This document shows, piece by piece, positions 35,061 to 42,749 of a stretch of 64,000 nt of DNA. The notes beneath the pieces were generated by a model. It made no database searches. It was given only the letters and a program-made list of their open reading frames with translations, and was not told where the DNA came from. This DNA is from Flavihumibacter fluminis (lineage in GTDB: Bacteria > Bacteroidota > Bacteroidia > Chitinophagales > Chitinophagaceae). Both the position numbers and the translations under genes were made by a program. Position 1 is the stretch's first letter; each line of letters opens with the position of its first letter. Location of the stretch: contig NZ_JAKEVY010000001.1 in NCBI RefSeq assembly GCF_021491375.1, positions 558,001 to 622,000 of the forward strand, given 5' to 3'.

Positions 35061-36923
35061 TTAATAAATGCGTTGCTTTGCTTTGTTCTTTTTCAATTTA
35101 TCATAGGCGGATTTCACACTGGCATGCGTAGATACTTCCGCTACAGGAACCTCCCACCAGGCGTAACCACCTACCCGTTGTTCGCGATCCGTTTCAATGT
35201 ATACGACCGTAGTGTTTTTATTTTTCTTCGCCTGGACGAGTGCGGCTTCCAATTCTTTTCGTGTTTGTGCCTTAATAACCGTAGCACCCATGCTGGCTGC
35301 ATTCGCAGCAAGATCTACGGGAAGAATACCACCATCCAACTGGCCGGTTTTTTTGTTGCGGAATTCATACCGGGTTCCGAATCCTTTGGTACCAAGTGAT
35401 TCTGATAAACCACCGATACTCGCATATCCATTGTTGTTAATCAGCACAATAATGAGTTTCATCTGTTCCTGTACAGCCGTTATGATTTCCTGGCTCATCA
35501 TCAGGTAACTGCCGTCGCCCACCATCACATAAACTTCCCGGCTTGGATCGGCCATTTTGATTCCAAGTCCGCCTGCAATCTCATACCCCATACAGGAATA
35601 GCCATATTCCAGGTGAAAGCCTTTGGGGTTGCGGGTTCGCCAGAGTTTGTGTAAATCTCCAGGTAAACTGCCGGCAGCGCATACCATCACATCCTTGTCA
35701 TTGGACAGGGTATTCACTGCACCTATTACTTCACCCTGGCTAATCGGTACGGGATGATTGAGCTTATAAACCGTATTCACCACCTTATCCCATTTTCGGG
35801 CTTCTCGTTCCTGTTTGGCGCGATACGCATCTGAAACCTTATACCGCCTGATGGATTGCAGTAGTTCCTGCAATATTGCTTTCGCATCTCCTACCAGGGG
35901 AATAGCTGCATGTTTGAAAGCATCAAATTCTGTGACGTTAATATTAATAAAGCGAACGTTTGGATTTTGAAAAGCCGATTCAGAAATCGTGGTAAAATCA
36001 CTGTAACGCGTACCAATTCCAATTACAAGATCTGCTTCTGCAGCAGCTGCAATAGCACCGGGAGTGCCGGTAACTCCTGCTGCACCCAGGTTCAGGGGTT
36101 CGGCATAATGAACAGCTCCCTTACCGGCAAAAGTTTCCATTACCGGAATACCGGTTCGGTTGATGAACTCCGTTAGTTCCTTACTGGCTTCGCTGTATAG
36201 CACACCTCCACCTGCAATGATGATGGGTTTGCGTGCTGCTTTAATGGTTTGTAAAGCAGTAGCAAGGGCTCTGGCATCGGGACGGTTACGCTGGATGGTC
36301 CATACTCTTTTAGCAAAGAATTCCACAGGGAAATCAAAGGCTTCCGCCTGCACATCCTGGGGCATACAGAGGGTAACAGCGCCGGTTTCAGTGGGTGAAG
36401 TAAGTACCCGCATCGCTTCAGGCAAGGCAGTTATCAATTGCTCCGGACGATTGATCCGGTCCCAGTAACGGGAAACCGGTTTGAAACAATCATTCACGGA
36501 AATATCCTGGCTCCAGGTTGATTCAAGTTGTTGCAGCACTGGCGCCACATCCCTTTTGGCAAAAATATCGCCGGGTAATAAGAGTACGGGAATTCGGTTA
36601 ATGGTAGCCGTTGCAGCACCGGTGACCATATTGGTGGCACCCGGACCAATAGAGGTAGTACAGACCAATGCACCGATGCGATTTTTCATTTTCGCATAAG
36701 CAATGGCGGTATGCACCATCGCCTGTTCATTGCGGCTTTGAAAATAGGGGAACGATGGATATTGAAGCAGCGCCTGTCCGATACCGGCCACATTACCGTG
36801 ACCAAAAATGCCAAAACAGCCACCAAAAAAAAGCTGCTCCTTTCCATCTCTTTCCACGTATTGATTTTGCAGGAACAGAATCGTAGCCTGCGCCACAGTC
36901 AATCGTTGTGTTTTCTTTGCCAT
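35061..36923 (-). CDS. iolD: 3D-(3,5/4)-trihydroxycyclohexane-1,2-dione acylhydrolase
   Basis: This ThDP-dependent hydrolase opens the cyclohexane ring to give 5-deoxy-glucuronate (third step). The 620 residues have the three-domain ThDP-enzyme layout. The N-terminal PYR domain contains the FFGGCFGIFGHGNVAG block (27-42), which is characteristic of IolD. A central Rossmann domain follows, and the C-terminal PP domain contains the Mg-ThDP motif GDGSYLMM...NNNGYAS. It follows iolC by 18 bases. No truncation or missing cofactor residue was seen. Confidence 0.95.
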   Translation of the reverse strand: MAKKTQRLTVAQATILFLQNQYVERDGKEQLFFGGCFGIFGHGNVAGIGQALLQYPSFPYFQSRNEQAMVHTAIAYAKMKNRIGALVCTTSIGPGATNMVTGAATATINRIPVLLLPGDIFAKRDVAPVLQQLESTWSQDISVNDCFKPVSRYWDRINRPEQLITALPEAMRVLTSPTETGAVTLCMPQDVQAEAFDFPVEFFAKRVWTIQRNRPDARALATALQTIKAARKPIIIAGGGVLYSEASKELTEFINRTGIPVMETFAGKGAVHYAEPLNLGAAGVTGTPGAIAAAAEADLVIGIGTRYSDFTTISESAFQNPNVRFININVTEFDAFKHAAIPLVGDAKAILQELLQSIRRYKVSDAYRAKQEREARKWDKVVNTVYKLNHPVPISQGEVIGAVNTLSNDKDVMVCAAGSLPGDLHKLWRTRNPKGFHLEYGYSCMGYEIAGGLGIKMADPSREVYVMVGDGSYLMMSQEIITAVQEQMKLIIVLINNNGYASIGGLSESLGTKGFGTRYEFRNKKTGQLDGGILPVDLAANAASMGATVIKAQTRKELEAALVQAKKNKNTTVVYIETDREQRVGGYAWWEVPVAEVSTHASVKSAYDKLKKNKAKQRIY

Positions 36924-36941
36924 ATGAGTTCGTTGATCAGT

Positions 36942-37955
36942 TTAATCGGTGAGTCCACCGCGTTCTTCAATCAGTTGCATTACTTCGGATAAAGTGGGCA
37001 TATCATTCGCACAGCCGGGTCTTTGCACCACCAGGGCACCGCAGGCATTACCCAGGCGGCAGGCCTTGGAGATACTCCATCCCTGTACAAATCCATAAAT
37101 GAAGCCGCCCGCAAACGCATCACCAGCGCCCAATACATTCAGCACATCTACCGGATAACCGGGAACATCCTGGGGTTCATTACCCGCCGCATAAATCGTA
37201 ACGCCCTTTGATCCTTTTTTTACAATCAGCACTTTGACCCCTGCATTCAGGATCTGTTTTACGGAAGCCTCTAGGTTGCCTTTCACTTTGGGGGCGGAAA
37301 CCTGCTGGTGTTCAATCACCACATCGTTGATATCCTGAAGGGTAGCTGCCAATACCTCTTCTTCTGTACCAATCGCAATAGTCACTTTAGGCAAAATGGC
37401 ACGAACCATCAGTCCGAAGGAACGGATATCTGTCCACTGATCGGCCCTGAAATCAATATCCAGGATTACTGGCACATCCTTATCATAACCCTGTTCAACT
37501 GCATAAAAAATAGCACTTCGACTCGGTTCTTTACTCATCGCATTTCCCGAAACCTGCACTACTTTAAACTGACCTACATCCGCGGCAGCCACATGATCCA
37601 TGGTGATTTGAATATCTGCACAGTTATCGCGGTAAAAAACCAGCGGGAAACGATCCGGAGGTTCAATACCAAGAATCACAGCACTGGTGCGGGCACCCGG
37701 AATCCGGGGAATATAATCCGTGACAATCTTTTCTTTGTTTAGAAAATTCAAAATGAAATCACCGGTTTTGTCCTGGCCTACTCCGGTTAACAGAGCCACT
37801 TTCAAACCAAGCCGGCCAGCTCCTACTGCGATATTCAAAGGAGAGCCACCTACAAATGCATTAAACCCTTTGATATCAATAAAATCGGCACCGATATCCT
37901 GGGAGTATAAATCAATAGAAGAGCGACCAATGGTCAGTAAATCCAAATTTTTCAT
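36942..37955 (-). CDS. iolC: 5-dehydro-2-deoxygluconokinase
   Basis: This PfkB/ribokinase-family sugar kinase phosphorylates 5-dehydro-2-deoxygluconate at C6 (fifth step). The 337 residues show the substrate motif FVGGSPLNIAVGAGRLG (34-50), IolC-like FYRDNCADIQ, and the ATP-site/catalytic motif NVLGAGDAFAGGF with the base Asp. It lies 11 bases after iolB. The ATG region carries an element repeated downstream of lon. Confidence 0.93.
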   Translation of the reverse strand: MKNLDLLTIGRSSIDLYSQDIGADFIDIKGFNAFVGGSPLNIAVGAGRLGLKVALLTGVGQDKTGDFILNFLNKEKIVTDYIPRIPGARTSAVILGIEPPDRFPLVFYRDNCADIQITMDHVAAADVGQFKVVQVSGNAMSKEPSRSAIFYAVEQGYDKDVPVILDIDFRADQWTDIRSFGLMVRAILPKVTIAIGTEEEVLAATLQDINDVVIEHQQVSAPKVKGNLEASVKQILNAGVKVLIVKKGSKGVTIYAAGNEPQDVPGYPVDVLNVLGAGDAFAGGFIYGFVQGWSISKACRLGNACGALVVQRPGCANDMPTLSEVMQLIEERGGLTD

Positions 37956-37966
37956 GTTGGTTGGTC

Positions 37967-38836
37967 TTAGGGTTGATTGTTCATTTCAGCAGTTACCATG
38001 GGAATTCGCGGATCTCTGAATTTCCAGCTGTCAAATAACCAGCTATGATCCGGATCGGGTGTATTGGCCAGTGACTGATCACTGCCCGCAAGGAAATTCA
38101 GGTAATAACAGTTGTATCCATGCAGTGCTACCACCGGGTGATACCCTTCCGGAACCAGCACGGCATCGTTGTTACCTGCCCGCAGGATTTCATCCAGGGA
38201 ACGATCACTGGTATACACCTGTTGCAATGCAAAACCGCCTGGTTTGTCTATTTTATAAAAATATATTTCTTCGAGATCGGCTTCTTTCAATTCACCGTTT
38301 GCATCCAGGATACGAACATCATGTTTATGCGCCGGAAAGGAACTCCAGTTGCCGGAAGGCGTATACACTTCAACAGCTACCAGTGATGAACAACCGAAAC
38401 CCGGTTCAATCAGACTGTTGATCTGGCGGGTTGCATTTTCTCCTCCCCTGATTTCAATGGCAGCTTCTTCCGGTGTTTTGAATCGGGCCGGAAAATCCGC
38501 TTTGGCTTTCACCCATCCTGCAGCGATGTCGAGTAATTCACTGGTTGCAGTCAATTTGAATTCAGTATGGCGGGGCAGGTAGAGACTATGTGCTATGCCG
38601 CTGAAAACAGATTTGCGTCCATTGGTGGTGGTCCAGGTACCCTGACTGGTTTCCACGGTATAATTACCACTCAGTAAAATAAAGCCATATTCATGTTCAC
38701 CAGTATAACCGGTCCAGCTTTCGCCCTTTTTTAATAAACGAGCTTCCATATTCAGGTGCTCCCAGCCTGCATCCGCAGCCGTTATACGCTGGTACACAGA
38801 TGCCCCTTCCCTGGGATGTATTAATAAGTTGTTCAT
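37967..38836 (-). CDS. iolB: 5-deoxy-glucuronate isomerase
   Basis: This bicupin enzyme isomerises 5-deoxy-glucuronate to 5-dehydro-2-deoxygluconate (fourth step). The 289 residues match IolB length. The C-terminal cupin has the metal-ligand stretch SSFPAHKHD (about 169-177) with the Glu of DLEEIYFYK, and later the His of VPEGYHPVV. Its ATG overlaps the aldolase stop by 4 bases (ATGA), which suggests translational coupling with the preceding gene. Confidence 0.93.
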   Translation of the reverse strand: MNNLLIHPREGASVYQRITAADAGWEHLNMEARLLKKGESWTGYTGEHEYGFILLSGNYTVETSQGTWTTTNGRKSVFSGIAHSLYLPRHTEFKLTATSELLDIAAGWVKAKADFPARFKTPEEAAIEIRGGENATRQINSLIEPGFGCSSLVAVEVYTPSGNWSSFPAHKHDVRILDANGELKEADLEEIYFYKIDKPGGFALQQVYTSDRSLDEILRAGNNDAVLVPEGYHPVVALHGYNCYYLNFLAGSDQSLANTPDPDHSWLFDSWKFRDPRIPMVTAEMNNQP

Positions 38837-39810
38837 TCCTGTCCGATTATGGTGTGTTGGATTTCCTGTATCAAGGGTTGTAAAGCCCGCGACTGTCCGG
38901 CTGCTCCCATCAGTTCAAAACGCTTCAACATGAATGCCTCGAAGGATTGCATGTATTTTCTTCCTGGAACAACTGGATCAATCAGCTCTGGCTGACTGGT
39001 AAAAAATTCCCGGTGATCCCTGGTCCATAATAAACGCAGGTCGGTTGCGATATTCACTTTACAGATACCGAGCTGAATGGCTTTCTTCAGCTCTTCATCT
39101 TTTACACCGGAGGCATCAGGTTTCAATTTGCCACCATACTGATTGATGGCTTTAACCACTTCCGGATCTACGCAGGAACTGCCATGCAGTACTAATGGAA
39201 AGCCGGGCAATAATTCCTGGATTCTTTCAAGTATGTGAAATTGAATCCCTTGTCCGCCACTGAATTTATATGCACCATGACTGGTACCAACTGCTACTGC
39301 AAGAGAATCACAGCCGGAACGTTCCACAAATTCTTTTGCCTGTTGCGGATTCGTGTATTTGGCATCCACTTCTTCCACCGACAAATCATCTTCCACTCCG
39401 CTTAATACACCCAGTTCCGCTTCTACAACAATACCGTGGGTATGCGCTTTTTCAACTACCAACCGGGTTCTTTCAATATTTATATCAAAGGGATCATGTG
39501 AAGCATCAATCATGACAGAGGTATATCCCTGCTCAAGAGCTGCAATTGCATGTTCTTCATTTCCATGATCGAGGTGGATCGCGTATACAACATCCGGGTA
39601 AATATGTCCTGCGGCCTGAATCATCGCCTGCAACATAACAGGATGCGCATAGTTCCTGGCCACAGGAGTTAACTGTACAAGAATGGGGGCTTCTGCACGG
39701 TGAGCAGAAGCAAAGAGTGCCAGCACCTGCTCCATCGTAAATACGTTTACGGCAGGGATCGCATAACGACCATAACAATGTGAATAAAGCAGGCGTGGAG
39801 AAACCAGCAT
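38833..39810 (-). CDS. iolJ: Class II aldolase, probable 6-phospho-5-dehydro-2-deoxygluconate aldolase
   Basis: This Zn-dependent aldolase has 325 residues, with metal ligands in HLDHGN (79-84 region), the Glu of EAELG and His residues of VGTSHGAYKF and LHGSSCV, as in FbaA-like class II enzymes. In the inositol pathway such enzymes split 6-phospho-5-dehydro-2-deoxygluconate into dihydroxyacetone phosphate and malonate semialdehyde. Sequence alone cannot exclude fructose-bisphosphate activity, but as first gene of the operon, coupled to iolB, the IolJ role is most likely. The promoter and operator lie directly upstream. Confidence 0.87.
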   Translation of the reverse strand: MLVSPRLLYSHCYGRYAIPAVNVFTMEQVLALFASAHRAEAPILVQLTPVARNYAHPVMLQAMIQAAGHIYPDVVYAIHLDHGNEEHAIAALEQGYTSVMIDASHDPFDINIERTRLVVEKAHTHGIVVEAELGVLSGVEDDLSVEEVDAKYTNPQQAKEFVERSGCDSLAVAVGTSHGAYKFSGGQGIQFHILERIQELLPGFPLVLHGSSCVDPEVVKAINQYGGKLKPDASGVKDEELKKAIQLGICKVNIATDLRLLWTRDHREFFTSQPELIDPVVPGRKYMQSFEAFMLKRFELMGAAGQSRALQPLIQEIQHTIIGQE

Positions 39811-39836
39811 AACAATCGTTGGAAAGGTTACTAAAT

Positions 39837-39851
39837 CGTTTTAGTAAAACG
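39837..39851. promoter_or_regulatory. Candidate LacI-family operator of the inositol operon
   Basis: The 15-base perfect dyad CGTTTTA-G-TAAAACG has 7-bp arms and a single central base. It lies 26 bases upstream of the first start codon and just downstream of the candidate -7 box, where a repressor would block transcription. LacI-family sites are typically AT-rich dyads of this size, and a LacI-family gene ends this operon. Confidence 0.55.
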
Positions 39852-39882
39852 TTAAATTAAGGTTTTCAGGCAATAATGCAAA
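39852..39882 (-). promoter_or_regulatory. Candidate promoter of the inositol operon
   Basis: On the minus strand TTTG (39879-39882) and TAATTTAA (39852-39859; six of the eight TAnnTTTG positions fit) are 19 bases apart, within the phylum's usual spacing. The dyad operator abuts it. No terminator separates this promoter from the cytochrome cassette B upstream. Confidence 0.45.
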
Positions 39883-39890
39883 ATTATTTT

Positions 39891-41282
39891 TTAGTCTGTC
39901 CCGGGCACCTGGCTGTCGAGTGCCAGCACCAGTTCCAGCTTGACCGGCAGGCTGGAGGAATCGATTTTTGTCTGATCCACTTTGCTTTCCCAGAGATAGA
40001 GTTTTTTTAATGCAGGCAAGGATGTCAGCAGGGGTAAACCTGCTTCCGATACCTGGGTTCCATAAAGGTTCAGGTATTCCAGCTTAGTTAATGCCGGCAA
40101 AAAAGACAAACCCTTTTCGCTAATCGGATTCCGGTTCAAATTCAGTTTAAAGAGACTGGTCAATGATGCCAATGCGGGTAGATCCGCATCTTCCAGCTGA
40201 CAGTTTTCCAGTTGCAACCAAACCAGTTGTTGCTTTACGCCAGCCAGTACGGAAAGATCAGGCCTGCTACTCCCCTTTCCGTTGAATTTCACTTCCAGGA
40301 GATTGCCTGTTCGGGTCAGCAGATTAACCTGGTACCCATTATTCAAGAGTGCATCAATGGCTGATGGTTCCGGAGCAGGTGCAATATACCCGGCTACTGC
40401 CTGCTGATCCAATCTGAAAAAACGAACCAGTTCATCCCGCCTTTTCGCATTGGGTGCAAATGCGGTTACCCGTTGCTGTTGATGGGCGCCAGTTTCAATC
40501 CACCATTCCAGGATGGCTTTCTGTTCCTCTGTTAAGGGTGTTTTACCATCTGTTGGCATGAATTCTTTATGATCTTCCGGCAAACTGATCCTGCGATAGA
40601 GTTCACTGGTAGCAAGATTACCTGGCACCACTCCGGCACCGGATTTGCCACCTTTTAAAATGGCAGCGTGACTGGTAAGCAGGTATTCCCCTTTTGTCTT
40701 TTCTTCATTGTGACAACTAGCGCATTTAGCCTGCAGGATAGGCATCACTGCATCTTCAAAGAGATAAGCAGAATCCAGCTCGCGGATTTGCCTTGCAGTA
40801 CTACCTGCTGCTCCCATTGAATCCGAAGCCGCAAAGGGGCTGTATTCCGTCAGGTAAGAACCACCGTGAGTAAGTGCACCGCCCCAGTGGCCTGTAAGGA
40901 TCATTGAACCGATCGCACTAACGATACCGACTAAACGAAGAATAGGAAATGCAGATCGCTGACTTTTCCCCTGTATCAGATACGTTATAAATACTACCAT
41001 TGAAAGTACTGCCACCAGGATGCCGCCATTTTTGTGACGCTCCAGGGTTTGCGATTCATAATCACCTCCGGATGAAAGCAACCAGCCGGTCAGAATGGAT
41101 AGACCACCACTTATAGCTGCCAGTAACCAGAGTATGGATAGTGCTTCTGTTAGCCGGGAGGATTTTTTCTTCCATTGTATCAGATGCAGTACCAACGCGA
41201 AACTCAGCAATCCGATTGGCAGGTGTACAAGTAAGGGGTGAAAGCGCCCGATAAATAAGGAGAATTCAGAATTCAATTGCAT
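39891..41282 (-). CDS. Cytochrome cassette copy B: membrane subunit with c-haem motif and LRRs
   Basis: The 463-residue paralogue of the copy-A membrane subunit has four to five transmembrane segments over about 10-140. Histidines at 15, 20, 83, 132 and 139 (HPLLVH; RHKNGG; TGHWG...LTHG) match those of copy A in spacing. A PSCyt1-type cytochrome follows with CASCH at 187-191 and likely axial Met242 (FMPTDG). Leucine-rich repeats run from about 325 to 440. It ends there and lacks the roughly 250-residue chitobiase/discoidin-like C-terminus of copy A. It has no cleaved signal; the first helix starts near residue 10. It is last in the cassette, 80 bases before the inositol operon. Confidence 0.72.
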   Translation of the reverse strand: MQLNSEFSLFIGRFHPLLVHLPIGLLSFALVLHLIQWKKKSSRLTEALSILWLLAAISGGLSILTGWLLSSGGDYESQTLERHKNGGILVAVLSMVVFITYLIQGKSQRSAFPILRLVGIVSAIGSMILTGHWGGALTHGGSYLTEYSPFAASDSMGAAGSTARQIRELDSAYLFEDAVMPILQAKCASCHNEEKTKGEYLLTSHAAILKGGKSGAGVVPGNLATSELYRRISLPEDHKEFMPTDGKTPLTEEQKAILEWWIETGAHQQQRVTAFAPNAKRRDELVRFFRLDQQAVAGYIAPAPEPSAIDALLNNGYQVNLLTRTGNLLEVKFNGKGSSRPDLSVLAGVKQQLVWLQLENCQLEDADLPALASLTSLFKLNLNRNPISEKGLSFLPALTKLEYLNLYGTQVSEAGLPLLTSLPALKKLYLWESKVDQTKIDSSSLPVKLELVLALDSQVPGTD

Positions 41283-41293
41283 AAACTTTTTAA

Positions 41294-42748
41294 TCAGGCC
41301 AATATGTCTTTTACGATATTTCCATGAACATCGGTTAACCGGAAATCGCGGCCACCAAAACGGAAAGTCAGTTGTTTGTGATCAATGCCAAGCAGGTGCA
41401 ACATAGTAGCATGCAGATCGTGAATAGTGACAGGCTTATCTATTACCCGATACCCATAATCATCGGTAGTACCATAGATCGTTCCGCCTTTGATACCTGC
41501 TCCCGCCATCCACATGCTGAAAGCTGACGGATTGTGATCGCGGCCATCAGTTCCCTGTGCGAATGGTGTTCTGCCAAACTCTCCGGAAAATACCACCAGG
41601 GTTTCATCCAGCAAACCACGCATTTTCAAATCCTTTAACAAGCCGGCGATTGGCTGATCCACCGCATGGGCATTTCGTTCATGTCCATCTTTCAGATTAG
41701 AGTGCTGGTCCCAGCGATCTGCATTGCCTCCAATATCCGGACAGGTTAATTCAATAAACCGCACACCCCGTTCAACCAGCCTCCTGGCCAACAAACATTG
41801 CGCGGCATAATTGCGGGTATTGGGATCCGGTGAATCCAATCCGTATAATTTTTTAGTAGCGGCTGACTCTTCTTTGAATTCTGTCAATTCGGGTATGGAA
41901 GACTGCATCTTATAGGCCAGCTCATAATTGGAGATGGCTGCTTCGATCGCATCATTGCCTTCCAGGCTTTGTAATAAATGAGCATCCCGCTTTTTCAGGA
42001 ATGCCAATTTTTCTTCCTGGATACCGGCTATGGAATCCAGTGGTTTGATATTCGCAAGGGGCTCTGTTCCTGCTCTCAACAGTGAAGCCTGGTAAGCTGC
42101 AGGAAGAAATCCGTTTTTGAAATTATCCAGTCCGCCCGGAGGAATCAATCCACCATCCAGCACAACATAACCCGGCAGATTACTATTTTCCGATCCTAGA
42201 CCATAGTTCACCCAGGCTCCCATGCTGGGCCGGCCTTGCAGACCGCTTCCCGTATGCAAAAAATAGTTCGCATTGGTATGTTCCGGAAAATTGGAAACCA
42301 TGGAGCGAACCAGCGCTAAATCATCCGCGCAACTACCAATATGTGGAAAAAGTTCACTGATCTCCATTCCGGATTCGCCATAGCGATTAAACTCCCAGGG
42401 ACTTTTCAGGATCTTGCCAGTATCGCCAAACTGTGTGGCATCCATTTTAAATTTTTTGGCCGGGTCTTCTCCGTTTTCTTTTGTCAGTCGTGGTTTGGGA
42501 TCAAAGGAATCCACCTGGGAAATCCCGCCATCCATGTACAGAAAAATAATATTCTTTGCCCTGGGAACAAAACCCGGAGGAATGGGGCCGGCACCCAGGT
42601 GATCCAGTAACTGGTTCTTTCCCGCTTCCACACCGGAACAGGACGGAAGCAGGCTGCCAAACATACCCAGCATGGCCAGCGATCCAAATCCGCATTTGCA
42701 GATGCCTAACATTTCCCGGCGACTAAGCGGTCGTTGAAACTGATTCAT
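41294..42748 (-). CDS. Cytochrome cassette copy B: DUF1501 protein with Tat-like signal
   Basis: The 484-residue paralogue of the copy-A DUF1501 protein has a twin-arginine start (LSRREMLGICKCG, 8-20) followed by a hydrophobic stretch and SCSG, so it may be a Tat-exported lipoprotein. Family blocks are DGGISQVDSFDPKP, the FSGEFGRTPFAQ segment and GRDHNPSAF. The gene lies 1 base after the PSCyt1 lipoprotein gene and 11 bases before the membrane subunit, the same order as in copy A. Activity unknown. The fold is of the sulfatase/alkaline-phosphatase type by family knowledge. Confidence 0.85.
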   Translation of the reverse strand: MNQFQRPLSRREMLGICKCGFGSLAMLGMFGSLLPSCSGVEAGKNQLLDHLGAGPIPPGFVPRAKNIIFLYMDGGISQVDSFDPKPRLTKENGEDPAKKFKMDATQFGDTGKILKSPWEFNRYGESGMEISELFPHIGSCADDLALVRSMVSNFPEHTNANYFLHTGSGLQGRPSMGAWVNYGLGSENSNLPGYVVLDGGLIPPGGLDNFKNGFLPAAYQASLLRAGTEPLANIKPLDSIAGIQEEKLAFLKKRDAHLLQSLEGNDAIEAAISNYELAYKMQSSIPELTEFKEESAATKKLYGLDSPDPNTRNYAAQCLLARRLVERGVRFIELTCPDIGGNADRWDQHSNLKDGHERNAHAVDQPIAGLLKDLKMRGLLDETLVVFSGEFGRTPFAQGTDGRDHNPSAFSMWMAGAGIKGGTIYGTTDDYGYRVIDKPVTIHDLHATMLHLLGIDHKQLTFRFGGRDFRLTDVHGNIVKDILA

Positions 42749-42749
42749 A

